DNA of 64,000 bases, taken from assembly GCF_047663525.1 (NCBI RefSeq), contig NC_092612.1, forward strand, positions 1,335,501 to 1,399,500, given 5' to 3'. Position 1 is the stretch's first letter, and every line of letters starts with the position of its first letter. The notes beneath the pieces are model-generated. The model searched no databases. It saw nothing but the letters and a program-made list of their open reading frames with translations, and was not told the DNA's origin. Of this stretch, positions 39,901 to 53,515 are shown piece after piece. This DNA is from Anas platyrhynchos (taxonomy: Eukaryota > Chordata > Aves > Anseriformes > Anatidae). The translations under genes and the position numbers were made by a program.

Positions 39901-42900
39901 TTTTGGGGGGTAACTAGGGGACTCCTGTAGCCCATTATACTGAAAACCACGTGTGCTTCATTTGAAGTGGCTAACAGCTACAGGAGAATGTTCTTGTGTG
40001 GCTGTGAGTTATAGCTATGGGAGGAGGGAAAAAAGAGTCCCTAACTTGTGTGTTGTGATCCTTTTAGCTGAGCGGTGGATCTGAAACTTTTGCTGTCTTT
40101 AACGTTGAAGTGCCCCGTTTCTTCATGAAGAAGCCTGAGCTCCCGGGGAAAAAGTCATCGAGTGGTTATTTAGGTTAGGTATAAAGTGGTTTTGAGATCT
40201 TTGAATTACAGGAGATGTGCAGATAAGGACTGTGGTTGTTCCTGCAGGAGTGTTGCTTTGGGCCTGGGACTCGATGTGTGAGTCCACCCACTGACCCCAT
40301 CCCACCCCGTATTTTTTCTGGTGACCCATCTCTTTGCAAGGATGTGCCCTAGTTACAGTTTATCTTTAATTTATCAGCCTTGGAGAGGAAAATGTAATCT
40401 GATTCATCCCACTTGCTTCTCATACCTGTGGTTGCCTGCGTTATGTTCCCCTTTGCTTTATCTTTCCCAGGGCAAAGGATTGCCCAACTGTAGCTTCTGC
40501 CAGATTTGGTCAGTCTCCACGAAGCCATTGCCAGGAGTTTGGGTCTTGAATAATAATTCTTGTTAATTTTTTCTTCCCGTTAAGCTCTCTGGATTCTGAG
40601 CTGACGTCACTCTGCCAGTCTGTACTGGAGGATTTCAACCTGTGCTTGTTCTACCTGCCTTCTCCTCCTAACCTGAGCTCAACCAGCGAAGATGAAGAGG
40701 AGTATGAGAGCGGCTACTCCTTCCTTCCCGATCTCCTGATCTTCCGCATGGTGATCATCTGCTTTATGAGTGTTCACAGCCTCAAGAGGGCAGGTAACCA
40801 GTGCCTTCAGCCATTCGGAAATCAAGTGATCTGATAACAATCAGCAGTCCAATTAGGCAGAAGAAGTCTTAGTGGGCGCTCGTGTTTTGGGCTAGTGGTC
40901 AGGCTCCTCTGCCTCATTAAGCTGTCTCCTTGCAGGTTCAAAGCAGTACAGTGCAGCCATTGCTTTCACACTGGCCCTCTTCTCTCACCTGATAAATCAC
41001 GTCAATATGCGGCTGCAGGCAGAGCTGGAAGAAGGGGAAAATCCAGTCCCAGCTTTTCAGAATGATGGCACAGGTAAGAGGACGGAGGTGGAACTAAGCT
41101 GGCTCTCCCCACTTGCATGTCGATAAGGGGGTGGCTTTTACTTTCCTTTCCTAAATCTCATGGACGTGGGTTTTGTCGCATCGTGCCTGAGTGGTGCTAG
41201 AAACATCTCAATCTTTGACTGCTGGGCTGAAATTCACAAAGACGGGTAATTTGGGGAGTCTCCACTTAGATGCTCTCAGCGAGTAGCAGAATCATTGTAG
41301 AATAGAAGGGTCGCTTGCTGTCTTGAAAGGAGTTATGGTTTTGTGTCTTTTAACAGCTTGTTCATTATCTATTTACCCCAGTCTGTGTTGCTTATGATCT
41401 GTCTGCATTCTCTGTTGTTTACTGGACTCTTTTTCTCTTCCTCTGAGATGATCTCAGGTAAAACACCTGGGCAGAGCAGTTTGTAGGGGAGGCCGGCCCT
41501 ACTCTTCACACCTCATCTCTGTTCAGACAAAAGCAGGTCTTTAGCTGCTGGTGGAGCCTGTTGAGCAGAGAAGAAAACCACTTGATCTTTCCCCTCCGAA
41601 CCGTCAATTTGTACCATTTCACAGAATGCAAGGCTGGACTTTTCCTGGCCAAAAGCAACAGTGAACGACTCCTCCCCTGCCTGGGTTTTGAAGCTGGCAG
41701 GGTGACAGAGGGCTGCTGGAAAGGCTCGGGGCGTGTTGGTGGAGGAAAGGGATGAGGTCAACTCAGTCTGGTTATGAGGTGGGGAGGCTGGTTTCATCAG
41801 GGTGACTGGCACACGCTCCTGGCCTGCTAGGTGGGTCACTTGGCTCTCAGATTTTAGAAAGCCGGGTAGAAAATTTCAGATTCAGCTGCGTGTTCTGTGC
41901 TGGTTTGGCAACGTTCAGCATTGAGGCTGCCTGATAACGGAGCAGCACAGCTTGGGCTGTAGGAATCCAGGCTTCTTGAGTCTTTCCGGCTGCCCTTTTA
42001 GTGTCTGAGTCATTCTCTCAGGGTTGTCATTACTTCTCTTTCTGGGGAAAGACAATAATAGAAGCGATGGCTGAAATTTGTGCTGCTGGTTCCCCTGGCT
42101 CGTGGCCAGCAAGCAGCTTGTGTGAGACATCGGTGCTTTTCTAACTTGTGGCCTCATTTGAAATGTCTGCAGATGACCAGGAGCCGCGGGAGCCTTTGAA
42201 CTCGATTGAGAAAGAAGCCGAAGCTGAGTTGGCCAATCACCAGCCCAAAGAGGAACAGCGGAAGAATGACTGCAAGAAAAGCAAGAAATACTCTCGCCTC
42301 TCCTGTTTGCGTCGCCGTCGCCACCCCCAGAAGGTGGATGAGAGCGACCTGAGTGAGGGCTTTGACTCTGACTCCAGCCAGGGCTCTACAAAGGGCAGCG
42401 ATGGCTCAGAAAGTGGCTCAGAGAAGAGTGACGAGGAAGCAGAAGCTGCTTTTGATGTGGAGACGGACTCTGACATGAACAGCCAAGAATCTCGGTCTGA
42501 CTTGGAGGACATGGAAGATGAGCCGGGTGAGGAGGGAAGCAGCCGAGGCAAAAGTGGGCCCAAAGAGGCCTTAAAAAACTGTGTAGATGGCAGTGGGCTT
42601 GGGGACTCTAAGATCCCGAGCATCTCTAAAACTGAGACCCCAGATTCGGCAGTGAATGGACCCGTTTCCCTGAGCACTAATGACGCGAGCATAGCCAGTA
42701 ACCTCCAAGCCATGTCCACCCAGCTGTTTCAGACCAAACGCTGCTTTCGCTTGGCTCCCACTTTCAGCAACATCCTTCTGAAACCAAACTGTGAGCCAGC
42801 TGTCTTAAAGGATGGGCTGGACAACAAGCCATGCGTCAACGGAGATCTGGAGAAACCCAGCTTGGCAGAGCAAGGTAAGGACGTTGGAAGCGTGTTGTGC

Positions 42901-45900
42901 TTCTGTGTGGAGGGCTGCAAGCTCGGAGCAGTCTGTTTGCTAAAATCCACCCCCTTCTATCCTGCAAGGTCTCCTTCAGGCAGGTTTGGATGAGCAGATT
43001 GCCCACGTACCATACAAATCTGGGGCTGGGTGTTTCCTGGAGGAGCTTTGCTCCTTGCCTGACATCTGGGATCCCATGCAAGTGAGCAAAGGAGACACCT
43101 GCAGCCAGCCAGCGTTAGCTGTTGTTCTGCTCAGCAGGCAGAATAATAATTCCAGCCAGGTGCTGAGCACCTCTGATGTAGTACCAGGGGTAATTCCAGC
43201 AGGGATTAGCAGTCTGGATTATCTTCCTCTTTCCCACATGAAATCTCTGTAATCAGATCCTTCCCAGTGCAGACGCAGTCGAGGAAGTTTTCCACGAGCC
43301 ATCATGTTACCAAAACTGTTGTGGCTTGTCTGGAAGACGTGTCCTAGGTGTGTGCAAGAGGAGTTGAGGGCCACTTTCTGTGACCCTCTGAAGGCTTCCA
43401 CGCTGAATTCAGTGCTGAACCAAACTGCAGCTGCACAGCAGGTGGAGCTGTGATTTCTCTGTCACCACACCATTTATGCAACCGAGTAATGCTCTGGGAA
43501 AGAACAGCTTGGAAGGGAGATCTGATGCACTACAGGGCGTTGTTTGTGTTTCAGATAAAACCACATGGGCCTGTTCAGTCTTGTTTGTCGTTCCTCCCCG
43601 CTTCCCTGGAGCAAGGAAACATTTCTGCATCGTGCTGCCAGACTCAATGGGCCTGATTCAGGCTCTGCCTGGGTTAGGATTTGAAGGGGAAGCATTAGAT
43701 CGTGGGAGCAATTTGTGACTCCCAGCTTGGCTCTGGAGCCACTTGAAAGACTTTGAGGGAAAGAAAGAAACAAAAGGGGTTTGGTCTGCTTAACATTTTC
43801 CTTTATATATTCAGTGGGCTATGCAGAAGCTGCAGACCCAGGAATGTATCTGAATCGTGTGGCCCTGTTGCCTTTATAGATGCAGAAAGTGAGAGGTTGA
43901 ATGAATCCCTGTGCTTTTTGGCTTGGAGCTCCCCTTCCCTCAGCTGTGCTGTTTCAAAACCGGGGCTAGTTCACGGTTTTAACGCTCTGTTGGGGGTGGT
44001 TTCTGGATAAATTGCTTCCTCCCTTTTGATTCTGAGCATTTATTGAATGATAATCACTGTGCTAATGGACAGAAGTGACTGTGCAATTAAAATAAGGGAC
44101 TGGAGTAGAACACAGCCGATCCCACGCTTGCTGCTACCTTGACCTCAGGTCGCTCGTGTAGCTGGCCTGATGTTGTCATCGAGGGATGTTGCTGTGCCCT
44201 GGATGCTGGCTTTGAGATCCTCGGGTCTGTGGAATGACAAAATGGCAAAACATATTCAATATTTAAGTTCTTGTGGTCCCCTGGCTCGTAAAATAATGCT
44301 GTTTTTTGCTCTTGTGTAGCCCAAAGCAGGGTGCACGTTGACCCACTTGGTGGTCTCTGTTCTGTGCAGTGAACGATGCCGTCCTCGTGCTGGCACGTGC
44401 TGTTCCCCCCTGCTCTGTTGCAGAGTCTCAGAGGCAGCTGCAGAGGGTTAAGACTTCTGTCAGGTTTTCACAGAGCCATTTTAGCAATCTTCCATCACTG
44501 AGGAATAAAGTGCAACAGCAATACACTCATCAACAGCACAGGGGGCAGAGAACTGGCTTTGTCAGGATATGCAGAGGCACTGACAAGTTCCACTTGACTC
44601 TTCCAGCTCAGCACTGTTCTCACACCCGTAAGGCTTGGCTTCTCGGGGGGTTTAATGCCTGCCATCATCTCGTTTTCCCTTTTATTTTTCCAGACGATGT
44701 GTCCGACTCTGAGGAGAGCATTTCAAGTAACAAATCCTGCAGGAACGAGCGATCCCTTCAGGAGAAGCTGGAGATCGTGACCAACGAGGGGCTGCTTCTC
44801 ACCGTCAAGGTGTTCCTGGACTGGCTGAGGACAAACACAGACCTCATCATCATGTGTGCTCAGGTGGGAACTGGGCTCGGTGTTTGCTCCAGGGCTGTGT
44901 CTGTTCCGATCACCTGGGCTGGGCTGGGCTGGTAAGGCCATAATGAAACTGTTGGCCCAGTCCTGGACAGGAGGTGAGGTTCCACACCCCACCAGCTGAA
45001 TTAAGAGCATCGTGGCCTCAAGAAGCGTAGTAAAATTTATGTTTTTAAAGCATTTTGAGGTCTGCGAAAGAGAATGGGAAGCCCACGTGGCCTGGTTACT
45101 GCATACATCTATCCTGACGATTTCTGTGGCCTTTTGTGTTTTGTTCTGCAGAGCTCTCAGAGCCTGTGGAACAGGCTGTCTGTGCTCCTGAACCTTCTGC
45201 CTTCTGCTGCAGACCTGCAGGAATCAGGTAGGGGAAAAGGAAAGGACAACGCAGTGTTTCAGCAAGCCTCAGTGTTTTTTCCATGTTTCCAGTAGCAGTT
45301 TGCTTTAAGCCCAATGCGAAGTGACTTCTTCCATGTGTTATTTTCTTATTTAAACACTGCTCCAGTTAAATACTGTCCTATAGACTTCAGCTCCATGAAT
45401 CCATGATGTGGGGCTGCCTATAACCAAAACTCTCACACCTGTGTGCGTGCAGTCCTTGTGTGGCCAACCTGATTGGAATCAAGACCATAAGTGAGGGTCT
45501 GATTGCATCGTGGCAGTCATGGAAATCAGTTTTCAACCTTTGGATGCTCACGATGTGCCCTGCACCTCAGCCTAAAAACCCACGTGGGTGTTAAGAAGCA
45601 TAGTTTCGAGGGATGCTTCTCTTTTGGAAGGGATGGGAAAGCTGACCCTCCAAACTACAGCTTTTCTGACCAGAGAGGAGTACCTCAGCAGGTTGTTTGG
45701 AGCAGTTACTCTTCATATTGTGGGTGGCCTTTTTGTTAACAGCATTCCTCCCCCAGCACATGTTCACAGTACCTATGTAATTACAAACCTCCGCCCTTGT
45801 TCACCGTGCATTATGTGCCTTAGAGCATTTTTCCTCTGTCTCGGCATCAGTTGTTTCAATCAGCATATGTTGGTGTGCTTCTCCTCCCTCCTTCCCAGGA

Positions 45901-48900
45901 CTGGACCTTTGTAATGAAGTCAAGGACATGCTGAGCGGCGCCGAGCTGCCAGACCTGCACACCAACTTGCTGCTCCCAGAAGATGTGGCCCTGCGAAATC
46001 TGCCCCCTCTGAAAAATGCACACAAGAGGTTTAACTTCGAGCAGGACCGACCGATTTTCTCAGCAGTGGAGGAGGTGAGTCAGGGTAAATCCCGAATCTT
46101 GGCACGAACTGCATTTGCCTTTCTGGAAGTGCAGCTTATCTTAGCCGTGCAGGTGAAGATCTAGATCTTTTTATCACCAAAACAGACCCCAGAGTGACTC
46201 AGACTCTTGAGTCTGAGTTCATGTTGTTATTGGTGGTTGCTGAAGTCATCTGTGTCCAAAAACCCAGCGTGCTTTCCCTCCCCTTCTCTGTCAGAATCAT
46301 TATGAAAGGAAGCACAGTCACATGCCAGCCTTGCTGCATGCAATCTCCTGACCTCTCTGTCTGGACAGAAGAGTTTTGTCTCTGCCCTGCCTTGGATGAA
46401 AGGGTCAGAGTTGCAGGATACGTCCTGTGATCCTACACAAGAAAAAGCAGAAGTTGGTGAAACGTTGTGTTTTGTGGCGCTGCGTGCCCTCGCAAAGCAC
46501 TTCTGTCTGTTTCCCCAAATGTAAAGGACCAAGGTGATAATTTAGGGGTGGTGTAGCTGTCTTCAGAAAGAAAACAACGAACAACTGGTCTTCTGTTTTG
46601 CATTGCTGGACCAGTCTGCTTCCTTCGGGGTGGGGAATATGCTAACATCTTAACCCCACGCTGTTAAATCGCAGCCCGGCTGGGTGAGGTCCTGAACGTC
46701 CTCTCAACCTGCTGGGGCAGCTGGAGCAAAGAACATCAACGTCACTTCCCACGTGAGCTCACCTTTTGCTGCCTTCTCCCAGCAGCACAACAAAGAGTAG
46801 TGCCTGCCCCAAAACAAGTGTAGAGGTTGTAGTTCCATTTGATTTCTTCTCCCAGCTCGAGCAGAGGTTTCTGAGGGAAAGCCTGTGGATGTTTTCTGGA
46901 GCTTTTTTTGAGCTGAGGAAACCCAGGTTGCAAACACCAAACACTTCTCAGCTTTCTGGCCAACTGTAGACTTTCCCTGCAGCCCTCGCCACATGTCCCT
47001 CTATTCAGCAGCACGTTTTCATCAGAAATATTTCCTCTGAGGGTTGTTTTCTGCTTCTTTGCAGTCTGTTGTTCGGATTTGCTGCATTCGGAGCTTTGGC
47101 CACTTCATTACCCGCTTGCAGGGCAGCATCCTGCAGTTCAACTCAGAGCTTGGGATCTTCATCAGCATAGCACAGTCAGAGCAAGACAACTTGCTGCACC
47201 AGGCCCAAGCCCAGTTTCACATGGTGAGTTGGCAGAGGTGGGCTCATTCTCTATGCTTGCCACAATTTCCTGCATCATTCCTATTAAATTGGAACTATAA
47301 TCAAACAGATTTGGGGTTGGAGTTGGAAGTTTTGCTCCTGTTACCTTCCAAAAGCTACTCAGGTGTCCCCTTTTCGCCCTGTTTCTGCAAGTGGCTGCTT
47401 GTGCCAGTTCGTGTTTCCTGCTAATTGATTTGGAAGTTTGTTTTTGTAACTAGGCTGCAGAGGAAGCTCGACGGAACAGGCTAATGAGAGATATGGCTCA
47501 GCTTCGATTGCAGGTAGGAGACCTTTGCTTGCTGTCTAAACCCTGGCAGAGTGACACCCCTGAAATGTCTGAAATTGGGAAGGGAAGGGGGAGATCTCCC
47601 TCCCTTTTTCCCATTCCATGCAGAATTAAGAAGTTTTCTCTGCAAAAGAGAGCTGTGATGGGTGGGATGGAACCGACCACTTCCAGCTCTCTGCTTCCTG
47701 CACAACTTCTCTGTGCTGGACGGTTGGGAGGGTCGGATGGAGCACCGTGAGGGGAATTTTGCCTCTTTCCATCGTTTGTTTCAGCGTAATGTTAAAGCAA
47801 ATCTCTTTGTGTTTCTCTGTGTGTTTCAGCTGGAGGTTTCTCAGCTGGAGGGAAGTCTCCAGCAGCCCAAAGCACAGTCAGCCATGTCTCCTTACCTTGT
47901 CCCGGACACCCAGGCCCTCTGCCAGCACCTGGCTGTGGTCAAGCAGCTGGCCACCAGCGGGAGGTTCATAATCATCATCCCTCGAATAGGTACGGGAGCT
48001 CTGCTTCGTGTCATGCTGAGAAATTCCTGACACATCTGGATGAGTTTGCTAAGGCAGATGGCTCTGTTTCTTTTTTTATTTCTGTTAGTGATCGATGGCT
48101 TAGACTTCCTGAAAAAGGATAACGCAGGTGCTCGGGACAGCATCCGGTATCTGGAGGCAGAATTTAAAAAGGGAAACAGGTGAGAATGGGAGAGGGAGGT
48201 GCTCTACCCTTGGTTTTGTAACGGGGGTATTTTGGGATGGAAGGAAGCATCAGAGGTGGGAGCAGGCTGTGCATCCCTTAGAGCAGAGTGAGGAGTGGGC
48301 CGAGGGAAAGCCAGGCCTCAGGAATGTGCTTGGCAAGAGGGGAGGTGGGGAAATAACAGATTTGGCAGCTGGCTCTCCAGATGGGCTTGTCCATGAAATG
48401 TGGCTGCTTCCGAGGAGCGGAGTCGCAGCTCTTCAGCAGCATTGCGCAGGTTTGCTGCAGCAGGACAAACAGCAGCACTTCTGCAAAGACAAAGTGCACC
48501 TTCAAGGCTTGTGTCAGGGCTGGCAGCCTTGGAAACGCTTGTGGGATCTGTGAAGTGCACCCAGTGGCGGTGATGAGAGGGGGGAGGCGGTCTGAGGGGC
48601 TTCACAGGGGGTTTCTGGAGCCATCCTTTAGGTATTAGTCTGGCTGATAAAAGCCAGAGGTGCCTGGGGACCCTGACAGACCTGTTGTAGAGCACCGACT
48701 GCAGTCTGTGTGACAGCCTCAGTGTGAGCTCAGTGACTCTGATCTTTCCGTAGGTACATTCGTTGCCAGAAAGATGTCGGGAAGAGCTTCGAGAGGCATA
48801 AATTGAAGAGACAGGATTTAGACGCCTGGTAAGATGACAGCAGCTGGAGGTGTCTGAGCCCGATTCCCAGCAGGCAGGTGGTTCTGGAGAGAAGTGTTAG

Positions 48901-49753
48901 CGCTGGGAGCAGTCCTACAGCTTGCTCGGTTTGATGCTCTGTGTGGGCGACAGTCAAATTCCCCACAGAGGGTGGGGAGGGCGTCCTTCTGCGCATCGTG
49001 TGTGGCACCAAACGCTTCTGGCCCTAAAAAGGGTCTCAGAAAAGCCCTCAACAGGCAGCAGAGAAGCAGCCCTGCTTTCAGTGCATCATCCTAAGAATAT
49101 TTGAAACTGTTTGCACAAACAAGTGGTCTCCCCTCTTTCTTTTTTCTTTGCATCTGCGTGGCAGGAATCTCTATAAAATCCTGGACAGCTGCAAACAGCT
49201 GACGGTGTCCCAAGGGAACGGAGAGGATGACACCACGGGGATGGTCACCATCATCACAGGCTTTCAGCTGGAAGACCCAAGCACGCTTTCAGCACCCATG
49301 CAGGTCAGTAACTCCGTGCTGAGCTCAGCCCTCCTGCTTCCTAGCAAGATTAAAATCCGGTTGGGTTGGCAAGAGGGTTTTTATTTAATGTTTTCTGCAG
49401 TGAGTAAAAACAGTCCTGGATTTCCCAAATTTAGTTGGAAGCTCTTGGTCCCCGCACATATTTCCTTGAAGGCCCCTCGATCCAGCATGCTGTAGTGGTG
49501 CAAAATAATCCTGGGGGAGGAGAGGGAAGTGATTTGTGTGTCTGTACAGGCCTTTAATGCCAGAGCAACTTCAGCATGAAGGAGAGCTGGGCCTTCTAGC
49601 CGTGGCCGAGAATCTCCAGGTTGTGAAGGGCAAGAAAAAAAATAACCTGTGGTGTCTGTTTGCTTGCAGTCTGCCATCCAGGCAGCCACCAGCGCCAGCG
49701 TAGAAATAAAAAACGTTCTGGAGTTCTACAAGCAGTGGAAAGAGATGGGCTGA
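27928..49753 (+). CDS. SMG5: SMG5 nonsense-mediated mRNA decay factor (22 coding exons)
   Basis: SMG5 pairs with SMG7, binds phosphorylated UPF1 and brings PP2A and decay activities in nonsense-mediated decay. Coding exons: 27928-28004, 31685-31783, 32400-32523, 33164-33320, 35682-35771, 36842-36931, 37803-37881, 38330-38455, 38917-38985, 40585-40793, 40936-41073, 42173-42874, 44694-44863, 45152-45227, 45899-46074, 47065-47223, 47454-47513, 47830-47989, 48089-48179, 48754-48828, 49165-49303, 49670-49753. They sum to 3150 bp, 1049 residues (human 1016). The N-terminal 14-3-3-like/TPR region is highly conserved (YQHLLLYIQSHYQLELQC). Exon 12 encodes the basic LSCLRRRRHP and a long acidic serine-rich linker. 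The C-terminal PIN domain runs from about FIIIIPRIVIDGLDFLKK to VEIKNVLEFYKQWKEMG; in this family it lacks nuclease activity. Confidence 0.98.
28008..28980 (+). repeat. G-rich tract at the start of SMG5 intron 1
   Basis: Almost 1 kb beginning at the exon 1 donor is composed of GGGGGGATTGAGGGGG-like phrases with nearly all G on the non-template strand. Periodicity is loose (8-20 bp). Runs of five to nine G are frequent, giving strong G-quadruplex and R-loop potential just downstream of the promoter. Open frames on either strand are composition artefacts. Confidence 0.85.
28981..31684 (+). other. remainder of SMG5 intron 1
   Basis: About 2.7 kb of ordinary intron sequence. I found no exon, RNA gene or recognisable mobile element in it. 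Confidence 0.5.
33606..33792 (-). mobile_element. CR1 LINE fragment (antisense to SMG5)
   Basis: The plus strand begins GGAATCATAGAATTGTAGAA and continues through GGTTGGAAAGGACCTTAAAG and CATCCAGCCTGGCCTTAAAC, the reverse complement of the avian CR1 3' end with its terminal ATTCTATG units. The copy lies in SMG5 intron 4 and is truncated at its 5' side. Similarity to the remembered consensus is high, so it is a relatively young copy. Confidence 0.9.
35040..35072. repeat. T-rich simple repeat
   Basis: A CTTTTT-type tract with a run of about twenty T lies in SMG5 intron 4. Confidence 0.7.
35947..35967. repeat. GT dinucleotide repeat
   Basis: About nine GT units in SMG5 intron 5, a simple microsatellite. 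Confidence 0.9.
39535..39775 (-). mobile_element. old CR1 LINE fragment (antisense)
   Basis: Phrases such as CTTCTTCAAACTGAACAAAC, CAGTACTCCAGATACCATTT and GATGCAGCCCAGCATGGGGT resemble, in the same order, the reverse complement of the CR1 reverse-transcriptase/3' region (lead phrases CTTCTCCAGGCTGAACAACC and GCAGTACTCCAGGTGAGG). The match is much weaker than in the copy at 33606, so this is an ancient insertion in SMG5 intron 9. Confidence 0.6.
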
Positions 49754-52700
49754 TGTTCAGAAGGGCATCGGGTTGGTGTACCTTTCTCTCCCCCTCTCGG
49801 AACGTGCAGCGTCTGAACAAAGGAAACAAACATCCAGGCGACACTCAGCCACGAAGCAGCAGCAGCAGCAGCAACGACAATAAGAAAAATACCTTCAAAA
49901 ATTAAAAAAAAAAAGAAGAAAATAATTAAAAAAAAAAATCAAATCTGATTCGGCACGCACACGGACACCCGCCACCTGCACCCCAACCAGACGGCTGCAC
50001 ATCTCTGACGGCGCCAACTGCTCTGAGAAGAGAGAGGCAACCTCGGCACGGCCGAGGCAGAGCTCTGCCCTTCTCCCAGTCGGCAGGGACGGGCGAGAGA
50101 CGGGCAGTCATCCATTTTTTCCCCCCTTCCTTCCCCACCAAAAGCTTGCTTGGTCAGCTGAAATGGGCAGGCGGCTTCAAAGCGTGGACTCGACTTAAAC
50201 GGAACCGAACCAGCAGAGCAGACACGGAGCCCCCCGAGCTTGGCAAAGAAGATCCAAAGAGTGTTGAGCTTTTGCTTGGCAATCTGGTGACAGGAAAACG
50301 TACTTTTTTTTTCTCTTTTTTTCCCCTTTGAATGAATTATTTTTCAAGGATTTTTTTTTCCTTTTCAATTCTTAGTTTTTCTATCTATAAATAATATTAA
50401 AAAAAAAAAAAAGAAGTGGAGTTCCTTTGGGGTTCTGGATACTCTTCCAGTGTCAGAGAGAAAAGGAGACAATGATGCTATTTAAAAGGGGGGGGAAAAA
50501 AGCTCTTAATATAATTTTTTGTTTTTTGGAACAAGCATATTTATTTCCTTTCCCTGTCCCCATGGAGCGGGCTCAGTGCAAAGGGATGTTGGCCTGCGAG
50601 AAGAGCGCTGCGCCCGTGGCCTTGGTGCACATCCTTGCTTCCTCGACGAGCTGCACACTTCACGAGCAGTAAGGGATCGACCAGGCTGCTCGAGAGAGGT
50701 GAAAAGGACTCTTCCCCTGCCTTTTTTCTCCTTTTCCCCCTTCCCCGCTCCCTCCCGCTTCTTTGCTTCCAGCCTCAGGCCTTGGAGGAAAGGAGTCGAG
50801 TCCAGCAGAGCTGCTGGAAGAGGAAGAACCATGCAGGATTCAAGCCCCAGTGAGGCTCAACCACTCGGTTGGAATGCAGAGACTGAGATGGATCAAACCA
50901 GCAGACACCAACAGTCCCAATGCCTCTTTTTTTTTTCCTTTTTTTCCTTTTTTTTCCCCTTTTTTTAAACCTTGCAGTGAGGCGTTAACGGAGGAAGCAG
51001 GATCTCAAAGCCATTCTCTATTCTGCTGGCTGTTCTGCCACCACTGCTGCTACGTCCTGCTGGAGAGGGTGGCAGAACTGGAGTGGTCGTCGTGTTCCCC
51101 CCCTCCTCGCATCCCTCCAGGGCAGCTCACAAACTGTCCAGTGCTTTTAGCATCCCGCGAAGAAGGGAAGCTGCTCCACGGCTGGATGCTGGAAGATCAA
51201 AACTCCCCGCCTGAGCTTTCGAGGGCCCTTTCAGACCTCCATCCACCTCCAGCACCTCCAGCAACCTGCGTTTGACGTCCCGTCACGTGCTGATGCCTGG
51301 AAATGAAGACACGGGTTGCTCCCAAGACAGCTTGAGCGGTGGGAGACGGGGCCGAAGGGCCTCTTGGTAATTCATCTGCGGCGACGGGATGGAGATCCAG
51401 CTGTCTCTGCCCACGTGAGCTAACAGCAGCTATGCAAGTCAAAACCACTAGTCCTCTCCGCTCGGTTGTTTTTCACGTGGGCCAGCCAGAAGCTGCTCCA
51501 AAAGCCTTCCTCCCGCCATGCGTTGTACTGGAGTTGGCAGGATGTTCCTTGTTTTCAGGTAAAAAAAAGAAAAAAAAAAAACAAAAACAAAGGAAACATA
51601 GCACAAGTCCCAGCTGCTTCGTTTGTCTTGCATTTTGTGTTCCCTTTGCAGCATGCAGCCTGGTAGCACAGGGGGGAGAGATGCCAAGCTTTAAATCACG
51701 CCCGGAGCTGGCCCCAGCAGGGCCACGCACTCGAGGAAAGGCGAGGGGAGAGGGGAGAGGAGAGGGACAGCGTTTCCCTGCTGATTTTTTTCCTTTTGCA
51801 GCTTCTCCCAAAAACCTGCGGGGCTTTCCTTGGCTAAACCAAGGAACCGCCACCAGTCAAAGACTCCGGCTCTTCCTGGGCACGGTTCAGAGATCTCAGG
51901 TGGGCTGTGAAGCTGGTCGCTCCCCCCGTGCTCCCAATTTTTTTTTATTTTGAAGCCGTTTCTTTGCCTAGCTCCTTCTTTTTAATTGATGGGGATGGGA
52001 GAAGAAAAGAGAAGCCCCCTGTGGGCCTGGGAGCGATGTGTGGTGGAGAGCAGGGACCCCCTCCCCTCTGGGGGCCTGGAGAGTGCTGAATTGCCCTCCT
52101 TGTTCACTAGGGGCCTGGCTCAGTGGGATTTTTTTTTCCCCCTTTTTTTTTTTTTCCCTGCTGCTGAAGGAAACCATCCTCCTCCGTGCTGCAGGGCAGA
52201 AGGGGCTGCAGCCTGCACCTCCCTGGTGGAGCCCGGCTGGGGTTGCAGTCCCCAGGCTCAACTCTCGTCCCCTTCTTGGCACCTAGTGCCAAGCGTGGAG
52301 GGTTTTGGGGGGGTGTTGCTGCTCTGAAAGCCGGAGGCTGAGGTTTGGAGACGTTTTTCAGCTTTGCCCTGGGCCTGGTGCTCCCTTGGCTGGAGCTGGA
52401 GGAGGGGGAAACGCAAATAAAGCAGTGCCCAAAAGGGAATTCCCTTCGTGCTGGCGGTGAGAGCGTCTCGGTTCTTCCTGGAGCTGCTGGGGGGGGACAG
52501 GACCAGGGCTGGGGGCCAGGGCTGGAGCTGTCCCCCCAAAAATTGGCTTTTTCTGTAACACGAGGACATTGCTGAGCTGCACCAAACCCTCTTACGAAGC
52601 CCCAGGGCAGGCTCAGAGGGATTTTTCCTGAAAGGCAGCGAGGCTGTGCCCCCGTTCTCCTCATCCACACCCCCTAGAGCCTGCCCTGCTCTCCGGAGGG

Positions 52701-53515
52701 GTTGTTTTAATATAACCCCAATGGGTTTTTTTCCACCTGGAGAGGAAGAAAAAGCCCCAGCCCTTCAAAGGGACATCTTAAAAACCGCCAACAAGCCCAA
52801 GGGGAGGTGGCAAGCTGCCGGAGGCTCAGCTTGGCACCTTTAAGGTCAGATTAAGGGAAGATGCTGAGCCCAGGACCCCTGCTCCGTGGTTTCCCCACAG
52901 CCTGGGGCAGCCCTCGAGCCTTGCAAAAACCCCTTCTGATGCACTGCTCAGCCACACGGTGCTATTCCCCTGGCCCTGAGCGTTTTAGGACTGGCTCTGA
53001 GCTTGCCCCATCGCCCCCTCCATGCTGGGAAGCAGAGCAAAAAAAATAAGAGGAAAAAAAAAAAGGTAATTTGCGGGCTAAAAGCGCTGTTTTTACTGTG
53101 TTTTCACGGGCTGTGCCAAGCGCCTCTTCCTGTCCTTCCCATCCTTGGATGCCACCTGCAACGCCGCGGATTTTTGGCTCTTTTTCCCTTCTGAACATCC
53201 AGCAGAACTGACCCGGGGATGGGAGGAGGAAATGGGGTGGGCAAAAATTGGGGTGGCTGCAAGAATGAGCGAGGGGGGAGGGCTGGAGCCCTGCGCCGCG
53301 GGTCCTGCCTCTGGCTGCGAGGCACGAGGCAGCGTCTCCCCTTCCAGCCTCCTTTTTGGAGCCCAGACGAAGCCCAGGCTGTGGATTTGTGCCCGGGTTG
53401 CTCTTGCTGGGGGGCCGAGGGCACCTCCAGGCGGGACGAGGAGCTCGGGGGCTCTCACGGCGTGTGTCTGGATGCGGACACGGCGGCTGGCTCAATAAAA
53501 CACACGACGTTTGTA
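49754..53515 (+). other. SMG5 3' UTR and downstream sequence
   Basis: No coding gene is recognised. A-rich stretches lie at 49900-49940 and 50398-50412, and T-rich stretches at 50928-50968 and 52130-52155. Candidate polyadenylation signals are ATTAAA near 50396, AATAAA at 52416 and AATAAA at 53494, so several 3' UTR lengths between 0.7 and 3.8 kb are possible. Open frames of 100-200 codons here have no family resemblance. Confidence 0.45.
53494..53499 (+). terminator. candidate distal polyadenylation signal
   Basis: AATAAA within CTCAATAAAACACACGACG, followed by a GT-rich stretch (GTTTGTACCCCTCG), has the layout of a real signal. It would be the most distal end of the SMG5 transcript; ownership is inferred. 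Confidence 0.4.
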